Below are positions 46,866 through 63,300 of a stretch of DNA of 64,000 nucleotides, piece after piece (position 1 is the stretch's first letter; every line of letters begins with the position of its first letter). The DNA is from Biomphalaria glabrata. Lineage: Eukaryota; Mollusca; Gastropoda; Planorbidae. The DNA lies in NCBI RefSeq assembly GCF_947242115.1, contig NC_074715.1, positions 50,105,086-50,169,085 of the forward strand, read 5' to 3'. The notes beneath the pieces are model-generated. The model saw only the letters and a list, made by a program, of their open reading frames with translations, did no database searches and had not been told where the DNA came from. Both the position numbers and the translations under genes were made by a program.

Positions 46866-47040
46866 TAAAATGTTTGTTTTACTTATTTCGGATGTTCCTT
46901 CAGAGCTGAAGATAATTACTTCCTAGTCCAAACCTCCCGCAGGACGACGGGGGATGGGAGCGGGCAGGGTTTGAACCCGGGACCATCGATAAGTCCGAAC
47001 GACAGTCCAGCGTGCAAACCGCACGACCAGGCAGACATCC
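46866..47040 (-). mobile_element. SINE-B copy, full length
   Basis: ggtttgaacccgggacc B box and cgtgcaaaccgcacgaccag head, inverted. Confidence 0.85.
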
Positions 47041-47127
47041 GGTCGACCGTTTTTCTCCATTCCCCGTGTATTTTGCCTTTAGATAAAATCACTTTCAATG
47101 ACAGTCTTTTCCATTCTTTCATGTTGT

Positions 47128-47222
47128 CCCCGAAATTAAAAATCCCAGTCTTCCCCAGGATTCAAACTCGGGACCCCCGGTTCGGAGATCAGGCGCTATT
47201 CCGCTCAGCCGTCGCGACCCCT
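47128..47222 (-). mobile_element. SINE-A head fragment
   Basis: Inverted B box (attcaaactcgggacc) and degraded A box (ccgctcagccgtcgcgac). Confidence 0.7.
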
Positions 47223-47517
47223 TATAAAGTTTTAGTTTACCTTATTGGACAGTGGTTATTTGGTCATCTTGGAGCCCGCCGTTGTGGTCCTGTCTCTAAC
47301 TTTGTGATGCTTGCGGTCTTTGTGATATCTAGATCTATCAAACATTACAGACATTTAAAAATAATGTAAATGATTTTGTCAAAGTTTTTATTCTTAGATA
47401 AATAATAACATAAATCGTTAAGATAACAAGTTATGTCTACTAGTTTAGTTTAGTTGGTCCAAACAAATACAAATTACATTTGACTACAATTGTCCACCTC
47501 ATCATTGGTTTTAAAAA

Positions 47518-47742
47518 AGTAAGGCCCCTTTTTAGACCATGTGGTCTATAGAGCAGATGACGTAAAGTTTACATGTTTCTGTTGCCTACGATTAACGAGG
47601 GTGTCATGTGACCAGCACAATGAACAACCGCCTTTTCCCCAACTAATGTCAGGACTCAGAGACCCCTAAAGAACCCAAAATTAAAAATCCTTGTCTTCGG
47701 TTCGGAAGCCAATTACTTTACCATTCCGCCACCGCATTTCCG
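47518..47742 (-). mobile_element. SINE-A copy
   Basis: gcagatgacgtaaag, gagggtgtcatgtgaccagc and ccccaactaatgtcagg in inverted order; the B-box region is deleted. Confidence 0.75.
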
Positions 47743-48813
47743 AGACTCATCATTACTACTTATCTTATCTTATGAAATACTCTAATAATAACATTATGGA
47801 TGCAAATATATGCAACATGGCCGTCACGTTTAATCATGGCGTCACATCTTTTTAGAAGGAAAGTGGCTGTGAATGTCGCCTAAGACTGATTTATGTGGAG
47901 AATGCTTGTAGCCTTATGCGTCGAATGGCGCGCGAGGGCTTATGTCTATGTTTCTCAACATTTTACAATAATAAAATGTTACGTTACCCCTCAACGGATC
48001 AGATTATTTGTTTGGGGGAGCGCCTTAAGCCCCGGGCGCCAAGCGTTTTTCTACATTTCTGAGCTTCAGAAACTCTTTCTCCTGACGTCTACAACGTATT
48101 ATTGTTCTCATAATAAGAAGATTACAAGTCAAATAAAATTAAGAAAGTTTGGGACATGTTGATATTAAACTATGAGAGATATTCGAGGTAGTAATTTGTA
48201 TTTTTAAAAGTTGTTTTTTGGAAAGTGCATTTTTCCGACTTGGGTGTCACCCGGTGCGGCCCGCACCCCCGCACTCCCTAGTGACGCCACTGGGAAGATG
48301 TATTTCATTATAAAATATATAAAAATGGCTAAAGTGTAGCTACTCAGAATTCAGAGGCGCGCATGTACAAGGTTGGCCATCCATTCCATACGCCTAGGTT
48401 AATCTACTTATTTTTACTACATTAACCAGTGGAATGGAAGCACTACGATACTTGTTTATTTGCTACTTAGATGTTAGTTGATTTCATGATGCGAAAAAAA
48501 TGGCTAGAATTTGGCTACTCCTGCGGGCGCCATGCTAATGTCCATATAGCCAGTTCACATATAAAAATAATCAAAAGATTGTCTAGGGCCATGCTTGGGC
48601 TATGTCGTGACGATTGGGATCAAGGGTAGTAACGAGTTTTTTACTTATGAATATCAATTTATATAGTTATGTCCCCTGAATACTGAGGTCCACAATAGTA
48701 GACACAAAAATATATATGGGTCAGTAGTAATGGATTGTTGCGAAGGAAAACAATATGGCAACCGAAATTGTTTAATAATGACATTTTGATTTATTTGTTT
48801 GTTATTTTGTAAA
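47743..48813. other. Upstream flank of UBE2U
   Basis: A MITE right-end fragment (cactccctagtgacgccactg-type) lies at 48240-48291. No TATA box or initiator can be assigned. Confidence 0.4.
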
Positions 48814-51800
48814 ATGTATTCTAGGGCGCATCTGTTAATTGAATTGGAGCAACAAAAACTTCAAAAAGATTCTCCATGGGTTAGATTTGTAAATTATCAT
48901 CTCAATTTCAGTTTGAATCCAATTCAAACAAAAAACATTGCGTAATAATTAATTAAATTAAGTTTTAACTGAGAGTTTAGTCACACAGTTTAGTCGTTTA
49001 GTAGATCTATTTATTTTAATTATCTAGATTATATAACGTTCTGACCCTGGTTCATGGATAAAGTAGAACAAAAATTAAATCATTAATTAAGGTTGATTTA
49101 GACTAGAGATTAAGGCGATTAAGGGTATTTTTAAAGCCATATGCTTCTTACTGTGACTGTGCATTATGTTTTGTAGACTACAATTAATACACTACACTAT
49201 CAGTGTCTGTAGTATAGACTAATATTACTAATAAAATTATAAAAATTGTATAATATATTGTCTACTATTACCATTTTTTTAGGCATCACAATCTTTAACA
49301 ATAAACGTTTCTTTTTATTTAATTTTAATAATCAACATCTTAACATTTACAAAAGAAGAAAATGTTTTTATAGCCAGAATTAAATAATGGATTCGGTAAT
49401 ACTTTTTTTTATAATTATATACAGATCTACTATAGTATATAGCTAGAGTGTCAAGTATATTGATTATGTCAGCCTAGATCTATAGAAGATTTTTAGCTTA
49501 AGCTAAAAGCTTTATATAACAGCCAATATAGCCTGATGATCTAAAACTCCTTATAATATGTCTTAAGATCCTAAAACATATTAGCTGAATACAAAATGTT
49601 CATAAGTGATCTAAATCTACTAATTATAGTCAAAGACAAGACTTTAATGTGCACTTTTAAATTTACTTTAGTCATGACTTAATTAAGATTAAGAGTATTT
49701 TTAAATACATAATTACCTTACTTTACTATTGAACTAGTCAAGTAGTCTCAATTCCAATTCCTGAAATTATAATATTGGTTAAAACATTTTTTTAAAGGGT
49801 ATAGAAGCTTCTATTTTAGATGAGACCAGTATATTTGAATGGATGGTAAAAATTAAAGGTTTGAAAAACACTCTTTGGGAAGGTATGTACAACTTCATTT
49901 TGATTCATTTTCTTGAATTATAATGCCTGCATATAAATGCATAAGCCTAAATATAAAAATGTTAGTTGTTGTTACCATTCATTGTAGCTTAAAATTTTGT
50001 TTAATATTATTCACATTGATATAAGTTCTTTTAATTAATTTCTTTCACCTTATAAAAAAAAGTAAAGTTTCCCTTTCAGTTCCTATGATCTATGGGGCAG
50101 ATGATGTAAAGGTCATCTATTTTTGTGGCCCATGGTTAACGTAGCACTTTACCACTTAGCCACATGCCTCGTTTTTCCTTATGACTTTTTAAAATTAATA
50201 ATTTGTCAAGACTTTATCCTTTATGAGAATAGGGTCATGCCGTTTCCTCTTATTATATTTTTAAAACATCTCTACAGCTTTTTTTCCCAATATAACATTT
50301 AAATTAACTTTTATCACAAAGGAGTGTGACATATTTGAGTTTCATCTTAATATTTTATGGTACACACACCAAAAGTAAAACAAAGGTTGAAAATGCTGTG
50401 GCTTCTGGTTATTGACTCACAACCTGTGACCACAGTTGTGTATCAAGGATTGTCCTCTTTAGCCACATGAGAAGTTCCAAAAGGAGAATACAACCCAGAG
50501 ACATGAAATGCTACAGTAGTATTTATATTTTATAAACAGAAACTTTTTTTTGCATTATCACTTCTTAAAAACTCATCAAGTTTTAAGTAAATTTAAAGAA
50601 TTGAATTGCTTCACAGTGCTGAACCCTAACTACATATTGGTACTGTAGAGTCCCGAAATCTTGGCACCCAATAACCTGCAATCCAGATAAGATTCTGCCA
50701 AAATTCTTTAGCTATTAATTTTAAAATTTATATTATTCTCTGTTATACTCTCCTACTTGACCAGAACTGTATTTTCTGTATTTGTCTTCTTTAACCCAAT
50801 TTTCGATAAACCAGTATTTTTACAATCTAGGACACCTTTCGGTCTACATTGGGCTAAGATAGTTCTTTAGCTTTACAAAAATTGAGTTTTTGAACTCAAG
50901 TTAACTTATTATTTCTTTTCAATATATGTTTTTTTATAAATTCAGGTGGGATATTCAAAGTATATATAAAGTTTGATGAACATTATAATTATCGTCCACC
51001 GCAAGTTTACTTTCAAACCATACCATTTCATCCAAATGGTAAGTTGAGTGAATCTATCCATAATTATATTCCTAAACCCACATGCCAGATGGTAGAATCC
51101 CTATAGATGTCTTATATGCTGAGCTTGTGGAGAGAGTCAGACCCAAGGGCCACCCAAGACTAACCTATAGAGATGTCTGCAATCGAGACATGAGAACCAT
51201 AGATATCAATGAACATATGTGGGAGGAAATAGCCCAAGGCCGGACAGTCTGTGTGTGCTGGTATGATCTTCGTTGAGAGCATAAGAAATTAACTGGCCTT
51301 AGTTAAGAGAAAGAAAAAGAAAACTGCCCTATCAGCTAGCCTCAAAACAGATCCATTCACATGCATGAACTTTGGCAAACTCTGCCACTCCAGAATTGGC
51401 TTGATTAGCCACAACAGATTCTACCACTTTTCAAGATAAAACCAAAGCCAGTGACTCATCTGAATGCATCCGTTGTCTTCCAAGACAGAAAAAGGCAAAT
51501 ATATAGATCTAAGTATGAAAATCTTCATATGTATTTCTTTAAAGTTGCTTTTATAAATTATATCGATATTTCCCTATACGTAGTAGGCTGTCATATATCG
51601 AAATAATTTTTTTTTAAAGTTAGTCAAATAAATTTTTATAAATAAGCCATAGAGTAATATATGATAAAAAAAAAACTTTGGCTTATTCTTTGCTTGGGAC
51701 ACATTAAAAAAGGAAAGTACCAATTTCAGACATTGCGATCTTTAAGGCAGATGATGTAAAGGTCATCTGATTTTTATTGTTGATGGTTAATGAGGGTATC

Positions 51801-54800
51801 ATGTGGCCAGCACAATCATCTTTACTTTTCCCATCTAATGTCAGTTACCCATCACAGTTGGGGCATCCTAAAAATCCCAAAATTCAAAATCAAATCTTCA
51901 CCGAGATTCAAACCTTAGACCCCTCAGTTCAAGCACTTAACCACTCAGCCATCATGCTCCTGGGATATGTTATGTCTGTGTATTTCTTTTTAATGATTAA
52001 CATTTAGGCTATATTTTTATATTGTTTTTTAAGTTGATGTAGGAACTGGAAAACCTTGTGTGGATTTTCTTGATAATAATGAACAATGGAAAGAAAATTA
52101 CAGCCTATCAATGATTTTGATTTCACTTCAGGTAAGCTTCAAATCCTGGAATTTATAATTTCATTATCTTTAGGACACCTTTGGCTCCACCCATCTATAA
52201 TGGGTTCCTGACATTAGTTGGGAAAAAGTAAAGATGTTTGTTTGTTGTGCTGGCCACATGATACCAGAAACTGATGACTTTTACATCATCTGAAAAGAAA
52301 CTGTACTTTTTTAAGCACTGGTAAAGATAAGTACCTACATTTTATTTTACCCATTGCAAAATTTTTATACAAAAAACTGAATGTAATTATTAAAGATATT
52401 ATAAATATTTTCTTAGATAAATGTATCTAAATCAAAGTGAAAAATTTACTTAATTTATAAACCTAAAATTTTGTTTTATATCTGTGATCAATAATCATAT
52501 TTGAGGTTACAGTGCAGGGAGAAGTTTGAAAAAAGCTTTTAAAGGAATCTAAGGTCTAGGCTGTTCCATGTTGTGTGCACATAACCCAATTTCATTCCCT
52601 TGGCTTTAGATACATGTTTTTTCATCTACAAAATTGTTTTGTATGTATTATTTTTAAGTTTTGTTCTTCTCTTTACTTTACCTAAGACTACAAATACTAA
52701 AAAATTATGATTTATATCTTTACTAGACCTTGCTGTCAAATCCTATAGTAAAAAATGCTGTAAATGTGGAGGCTGCTCATATGTTACTGACCTCTCCTGA
52801 TTCATATGCTCAGATGGTCAAAGAATGTGTTATAGCCAGTCAAAAAGTTGAAGGTATTAAAAATTATACAACTTTAGTTTCAATTATTTTTTTTTAACAT
52901 TATATAATTAAACTTATGATAATATATTTTAAAATACATTAGACCCTGCTGGTATTTACATATGTGTATGTCTATTCTCTTTAAAATGTTTTGTTTGTTT
53001 GTAAAATGTTTTACATGTTTCGGGTGTTCCTTCAGAGTTGAAGATAATTTACGTCCTAGTCCAAATCTGCCCTAGGGCTACAGGGGATGGCAGTGGGCAG
53101 AGTATAAACCCCTGACCACAGAGAATTCCGAACAACAGTCCAGCAAGCATACCGCACAACCAGGCAGCCATCTTTATTTTTACAGTTCTTCATTCACACA
53201 GCAGTTAATCTTTTAATTTTTTAGAATAAAATAAGAATTTTTAAAATTCAGGCTTAGTTCTCTTTTAAAGAGTAAATGAGGGCAAAAATATTTAGATATA
53301 AAATGAAGATACTGGTTTATAGATCTGAAAACATTTAACAACTAATAATTTCACAGTTAGTAAATATAATAAAAGAATGAATAAAACTTAGGTAGTTTTT
53401 TTATTTGTTTTCAAAATATAAATGCTAAGTTTTCATTTTCACATTCCTGGACTACAGCAGGAGAAACTATTGACATTACTGAAACCAAAATTAAGCCTGT
53501 GGCTTCTAAGCTACAGCACTCAAGAGCAGCCAAAACCACTCAAAGTCTTCGTTCTGTTAAGCTGTCTTTTGAAGATTACCACAAAACTTGGTGTGCTATA
53601 GCGACGTCTCAAACTAAGCTGACACAAGCAAATCCAGGTAAGAATTATCCACTTCCTTTTAACTTAACTTCATATTTGTTATTTTCTAAGTTTTTTTTAG
53701 GTCTACTCTAGTGGTATGTTTCGGTTTAATTTATAAATCTAATCACTACATAAAACAGCAGGGTTTATTTCTAGGTAGTCAAGTCCATTAAAATCAAGTC
53801 TTGTATTTATTTCTAGTTGTCGAGTCCATTAAAGATGAAGTCTTGTATTTATTTCTAGTTGTCGAGTCTGTTAAAGATAAAGACAAGTTACAAGAAATAC
53901 ATTTTGGTATTTCAAGACAGGATGTAGAGCAACAGTTTCAGAAACAAGTTGAAGAGTAAGTCATGTAAAGCACAACCTCTAGAATTTCTTTGAAAAGAAG
54001 ATTAATTATTTTGATGGTTAAAAGTTGGTGATAGTTGAAATTGTGTCTATTCTCTTATTACCAACTATATATAACCTAGAACTTCTTTATTTTAAGGACT
54101 AAGTTTTATTAAGTTACTTTTTTCATTTTGAAAGTAGAAATAAAAGTTTTTCAACTGTTAGACTGTATTGCTTCACCATAACTTTCACTCTGCATTGTGG
54201 AATGTGTGGCTGAGTGGCACAAACCACCCAGCTACCTTTTCAGGATTAAGTTCAAACCCAAATGTGGACCAGGAAAACTTTCTTTGCTGAGTGGCTTATG
54301 GAGCCATGTACAAAGAAATGACTATGCCTAAAAAAACTAGACAGTATTAACTTCCTCCCCTGCAAAGAGCAATCTGCAATTTTTCAACTAAGAACAGGAC
54401 ACACGCCTCTATTAAATTACCATCTGAACAAAATAAACTCCACACAACTCCCCATTTGCAGACATTGTGCCCACCCTTATGAAACCGTAAGCCATATCTT
54501 CTTTGAATGCCCCTTCCTAATCCATTTTAGGCAGACCCTACTACCACTCCAGCCCAAAAAAAAACAACACACTGTACGGCAGTGCTGAAAAACTGAAGAA
54601 AACAGCACACTTTGTTTCCTTGGAAGAGTCTGCAAAATAGCTGACATCTCAGCAGCAATAAAGCTGGCTAGAAGAAGAAGAAGAAGAGAATTAAGGAGAA
54701 TTGCTTAAGGAAACACACAAACATTTTTTCCTGATACCCAATTCCCCTTCCCACACACACACACACAAAAGAGATTGGACCAGAGAGCACCAAGTACACA

Positions 54801-56545
54801 TATAGTATGATATAGCCTATGAAATATTCACCATACAGAAACAATTTTTTAAAACTGTCTTAAATTGAGATGTTAAAAAAGAATGATGCAGGATATTTGT
54901 TTTCTAGGATTGATACTACTATTCTTGAATTTCTACTTTTCTGGATATCATAAGTTTAATATTTAATTAATTAATTAATTAAATTATGTGCACCTTTAAC
55001 ATATTTAATTTTCTTTCCCCAGTCATAACAATTTGGTTTATGGTGTTTTTAAAAATAAACCATCAGCGGGAGAAATTAAGGCAGCCAAGCTGGCACAGCT
55101 AAACAAAATGAAAGAGATGTATCGTCCCCCTAAACAATCACCAGGTAATTTTTGTGGTGGCTGAATAGTTTATGGAGAATCATACTGTCAAATTAAGAGT
55201 CTACTCAACTCTAATGGGTGGCTGACATTATTTGAGGGAAAGTAAAAGTGGCTGGTCATTGTGGTGACCACATAAAATCCTTGTTACTATCTCCCATAGA
55301 AAAAGATGAGCTATACATCACTGACCCTGAACATTGTCTTTGAGTCCAAAGGTTAAGGACGAGTGCAGTATTTCATATTACACATCCACCACAGACATTA
55401 CAGAATCAAATGTTACCAACTAATTTTTCTTTTATGTAAGAAGAGCTCTACATGTCTAGCCCAGTAGAAGAACATAACTTAGGTACTCTTTTTTTTTCTG
55501 AAAATCAGATGTGTATTAAGTTTCAAAAATTTTTTAGATAAAAGTGAAACAAAAAGTGCAAATTCTGCGGTGTATGAAGCCCAGAAATTTGAGTGCTTAA
55601 AAAGCTTTACTTTTGATGTAAGATTTTTTTTTTAACTAAAAGTTATTATTTGTTCAGTTTTAATGGTTATCTTTGTAGTTATTATATATACATTTTTTTA
55701 CAGATTTTTTTATTGTTACTTCATTGTTTAAGACTAACCTTTTTTTTAAACCTGGAAATAGTAACTACTGAGTTTATGAAAGTACTCTATATGTACTAGC
55801 CTACATCATATCATATCTTCTTATATTATAAAATAGAGATGTTACTTAAAAAAAAGATGATTATGTCCTTAGGTCAATCTGGACATGCATATTACATCTG
55901 GTTTTTTGGTGCAAGTGTTCAGACAAGGGGCGCTTTGGGAATGTCTTTACCTACTTTACCTACACTAGCATTTACTAATTAAGTTATAACAGGTTATTCC
56001 CTTTTTTTGTGGATCAACGTTTTAATAAAAGTTATCTGTACCGATGATATCAATCCAAATTTTGTTTAAAATTTTAATATCTTCATCAACTCAACAACCT
56101 CAATGTAACCCACATTAGGTTTTAATAACATAACCTATACCCAATGATTTGATTTCCTTGTTATATTTAGATTACTTTGATATGATACGAATACCTTGCT
56201 TCGCCTTTGATTACCGTTTGTTTTTGATTAACTTGTTATGTTTTGATTTTTTGATTACCTTATTCAGTGTTTGATTACCTTATGTTTTTGATTACCTTAT
56301 TCAGTGTTTGATTACCTTATGTTTTTGATTACCTTGTTATGATTTGATAACCTTGTTATGTTATTTTTATTACCTTGGTATGTTTCAATATTATTACTGT
56401 TTTTAATGCAGAGCCCAATGATGAGAACAGAGAGAAACTACTAAATAGGCCAGATATAGAGGATCAAGATATTCTAGACAAAGAAGTGGATGACCTGGTT
56501 AACTGGACTAATAATCTAAATTCCAATGCTATTGATACCACATAA
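48814..56545 (+). CDS. UBE2U: UBE2U, ubiquitin-conjugating enzyme E2 U, ten coding exons
   Basis: E2 enzymes accept ubiquitin from E1 on a catalytic Cys and pass it on, usually with an E3; UBE2U itself is little characterised. Exons: 48814-48879, 49798-49882, 50946-51038, 52034-52131, 52727-52853, 53461-53637, 53859-53955, 55023-55144, 55538-55617, 56414-56545. All introns are GT-AG and phases agree. The product is 358 residues, or 332 if exon 9 is skipped and 56412 used. Visible: start MYSRAHLLIELE (human MHGRAYLLLHRD, from memory), RPPQVYF 67-73, HPN 79-81, GKPCVDFLD with catalytic Cys90, SLQTLLSNP after it, and SFEDYHKTW at 192-200, a UBE2U tail signature. The last exon has EVDDLVNWTNNLNSN. 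The UBC fold covers about 1-150; the tail is charged and lower complexity. The ATG was chosen by alignment to human; a 5' UTR exon was not identified. Introns 2-5, 7 and 8 hold SINE or LINE pieces. Exon 9 and the exact exon 6 and 7 acceptors are the uncertain parts. Confidence 0.92.
48880..49797 (+). other. UBE2U intron 1
   Basis: AT-rich intron with no repeat I recognise. Donor gttaga is weak after TGG; acceptor ends TTTAAAG. Confidence 0.8.
50066..50168 (-). mobile_element. SINE-A with internal deletion, in UBE2U intron 2
   Basis: The tail half (gcagatgatgtaaaggtcatc) is fused directly to the head end (cactttaccacttagccaca). Confidence 0.7.
51075..51505 (+). mobile_element. RTE-like LINE 3' end in UBE2U intron 3
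   Basis: MPDGRIPIDVLYAELVERVR, RLTYRDVCNRDMRTIDINEH, then a shifted frame with CHSRIGLISHNR, a finger-like end. It is better preserved than 37375. Confidence 0.8.
51708..51952 (-). mobile_element. SINE-A copy in UBE2U intron 3
   Basis: Near full length, inverted: gcagatgatgtaaaggtcat to cttaaccactcagccatcat. Confidence 0.82.
52165..52312 (+). mobile_element. SINE-A 3' half in UBE2U intron 4
   Basis: Starts in the middle region (ttaggacacctttggctcca) and reaches the tail. Confidence 0.7.
52999..53172 (-). mobile_element. SINE-B copy in UBE2U intron 5
   Basis: Full length but more diverged than 40757. Confidence 0.8.
53759..53884 (+). repeat. 42-bp tandem triplication spanning the UBE2U exon 7 acceptor
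   Basis: Three units start at 53759, 53801 and 53843. Each contains TATTTCTAG-type or TTTATTTCTAG acceptor sequence followed by a version of the first bases of exon 7. Candidate acceptor AGs end at 53774, 53816 and 53858, exactly 42 bases apart. Units 2 and 3 are nearly identical. Unit 1 is more diverged and leads to an early stop in the exon 6 frame. Confidence 0.9.
54330..54715 (+). mobile_element. LINE 3' end in UBE2U intron 7, RNase H-bearing family
   Basis: Reads IFQLRTGHTPLLNYHLNKIN, then ICRHCAHPYETVSHIFFECP (CxxC...H...C), and ends ADISAAIKLA + RRRRRR with a (GAA)n tail. Confidence 0.75.
55181..55300 (+). mobile_element. SINE-A middle fragment in UBE2U intron 8
   Basis: gagtctactcaactctaatg, gctgacattatttgagggaa and gtcattgtggtgaccacata. 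Confidence 0.6.
56160..56400 (+). repeat. Degenerate TTGATTACCTT-type tandem repeat in UBE2U intron 9
   Basis: Irregular repeats of tttgattacctt(a/g)tt with variable spacers fill the 3' half of the intron, just before the last exon's acceptor. Confidence 0.6.
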
Positions 56546-56761
56546 AGAACAATGTGTTCCAAAAATGTTCATATGTGAACATTTTCTCCTTAGATTAATA
56601 TATGTGCCCCCCACCCCCTTTAAAAAAAAATTCTAATAATCTGACATGCAAAACCAGTTTGTTATTTTTATTTTATTATCATTTGTATTACCGGTATTAT
56701 TATTTTATGTCACACTGGTTGAAGATCTATTAATTCTTGTGTTTTTTTTTAAAGTTTTACG

Positions 56762-56767
56762 AATAAA
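56762..56767 (+). promoter_or_regulatory. Putative poly(A) signal of UBE2U
   Basis: AATAAA lies 217 bases after the UBE2U stop, in an AT-rich 3' region. It is the first canonical hexamer seen downstream of the stop. No transcript evidence is available. Confidence 0.6.
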
Positions 56768-56957
56768 TTATTGTTTATGTAAATGTGGAACATTGAAGGG
56801 AATGTTGTGATTAAGAACAGATTGATTTGTTAAACTATCGCCAATTTATTTTTGTTCAAATTATTCCTATGCCAAATTAATGACAAAGTTGTGGACCAAA
56901 ATGTATTAGAGGTAGGTTGTGGGATGTGTGGCTCAGTAGCTAAAACCATGAGCTACC

Positions 56958-57065
56958 TATCAGGGGTGGGCTGGGTGTCAAAATCGTCCTGGGCATTTCT
57001 AGACAATCCGGCCCACAAATTGTATATCATCCAATTCTAGGTCTGCCTGTCCTCAAAATCATTAT
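56958..57065 (+). repeat. Relative of the 5459 MITE left end
   Basis: aggggtgggctgggtgtcaa, tgggcatttctagac and cggcccacaaatt parallel 5459-5530. Confidence 0.55.
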
Positions 57066-57254
57066 GTTAAGTTTGATAATGTATCAACAACTGAAAGAAT
57101 TTCAGTATTACACACTCTTTCTTTTCATGCTATTTTTAAGATCCTTCGAAGGCAGCGTCACACTCCTAACAATTTACTCTTTTTTTGTTTCTTATTTTCT
57201 CTTTACTTTGAGCAAGAATTATTTTCATTCTGTTCCCCTAATATACTATTTCTA

Positions 57255-57690
57255 TTATTACAAAGCTTAAATCAACAACTGACTCTGTCTGTCTGGTAAA
57301 AAGTGTGTACACAATATTTCTCCCACACCCGTTCTCGGATCAAGTTGAAACTTCACACAATTGTTCATTGATATAGACAAGACACGAATCAATTTTTAAA
57401 AAGTAACTAATTAAACAATTAATTACTGGTAATTAATTGTTAGGTTTAATAGCAACAAAGAAAACTAATACTTCAGTGTGCACAGATGTTGCTAAATGTC
57501 GGGTATAGTCCCCTTTAATAATTGTTAATGAAATTTCTCCGTCACGTATTCTCCGATCAAGTTGATACTTTAAACAATTTTTTATTGTACCTAACAAAAC
57601 ATGAATCAATAAACAAAAATATTCAATTAGTCAATTAATTATTGGTAATTAATTATTTTGTTTGATATCACATAAGGGAAATAACTTGTA
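57255..57690 (+). repeat. Two tandem ACAAAGCTT family repeats
   Basis: tctcggatcaagttgaaact at about 57333 and tctccgatcaagttgatact at about 57549, each followed by the AATTA-rich end. They lie between the two convergent genes. Confidence 0.6.
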
Positions 57691-57875
57691 CATTATTGTA
57701 GCTATAGTTTCAAAGAAGGAGTTCTTCCCCTTAGACAAGCTTTTTTAAAGGATATTTTTTTTATTTTTCTTCTTTTACTTTTGGAAATTACTTTTACAAA
57801 GCTTCCCTTGAAGAACTTGGCTCTAAAAAAAATGAATAAGCTCAAAAAGACAAATATCTTATTTCACTCTGTATA

Positions 57876-57881
57876 TTTATT
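57876..57881 (-). promoter_or_regulatory. Putative poly(A) signal of FDX2
   Basis: TTTATT on the plus strand reads AATAAA on the minus strand, about 980 bases after the FDX2 stop. It would leave about 1.1 kb between the two convergent transcripts. Other TTTATT motifs nearby make the choice tentative. Confidence 0.4.
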
Positions 57882-58858
57882 GTTTACAAAATAATATCTA
57901 AGTTTGTACTGTACAGTAACTGAGGCAATAAATAATTTCTGAGCAAACGAAACGTCCTTGAACTTGCGCAAAACATTTCACGTCTATACATATTTTGTTT
58001 CATTCAGTAATAAACACAACATTAGAGAGAAGATGGGACAGGGGGGCTGCTGAGCCTGCAGCTGATTAATATCAGTTTGGGTTGGGGGTGTTACATCTTT
58101 TAGAATAGTATTGTGCTGCAAAGCGAAATGAACAGTTGCAATGGATGGTAAACCAAGTCTCCAATATTTTTAAATAGCTTCTCTGATTATTTTTTGTTCA
58201 TAACTACCATAGAGATAATATAAAGGTTTTTACCCAGGAAACAAGAATAACCAACTCTAATAGACCTATCTGACATGGGAAGCATAAGTAAACCAAGTCC
58301 CACCAATTTTAATAGAAGTATCTGACATGAGGGGAGATAAGCAAACGTGAATGATACTGGCTCAAACAGCACCACAGCAGACCTTTTACACTGTAAGCTC
58401 CTGCAAGCTCTGCGTCACATTCCTTTTGATCTCTGGGGTAAACAATAATAAAAGGGAGATAATGACAATGTGTCGTCATTAATAATAGTATTATATTCTG
58501 GCCCCCACAACCACTTTTTATATGAGTGAGCCTACAATAAACATTATGAATCTAAATATAACATAATTGTGCAATAGTACTATCTGAAGAGAATCTATAA
58601 GACAAGTAGAAGTTACTTTCTGGCTGTCTCTGAGAACATAAGTAGATAACACCCTTTTTTAATATGTAAACAACCAATACTAAAGATATGTTGACATTGC
58701 TGTTCAATTGCAAAATTGGACAGTAGTACAAATAAATAAACTCTGATCCAGACACTATGTTCAGTTAAAATTATTTACATCTGAGATTTTGTACATTCAC
58801 TAAATACTAGACACTCCCCATTGCACACTATCCAATCCATTCACACCAACTGACACCA

Positions 58859-62939
<4,081 letters not shown>

Positions 62940-63059
62940 CTGAAAAACATTAAACAAACATGATAAAATACAAAGAATAAGAATCTTATTAAATCTAAAA
63001 TATTTCAGAAGTAATGATTGTTTTGACATACTCTTGGGTTTGCCTTGTACCTTATATAT

Positions 63060-63300
63060 AGGCTTATAACTTATGTCTTATCAGACGTCGCATCAAAAAA
63101 GAAGATAATAACATCCTACCCATTCATGTGTTAATCTAGTCAAGCATGTTAATCAATGACTTAACTCAGCTAAGTCGTTAAGAAAAAGAAGATGATTATA
63201 AATGTCATATGTGTCATGCATCTAGTCAAGCATGTTAACCAACAATTTAAATTCTGCTAAGTCTTAGGCTAACTCACTGGTTTTCCTAGCTGGCTCAGGC
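63060..63300 (-). mobile_element. Two overlapping CR1/Jockey-like LINE 3' tips, inverted
   Basis: Two catgttaa(t/c)caa blocks (63146 and 63229), each preceded by an aagaagat(g/a)at 3' UTR block; cactggttttcctagctggc at the left coding end. Confidence 0.65.
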
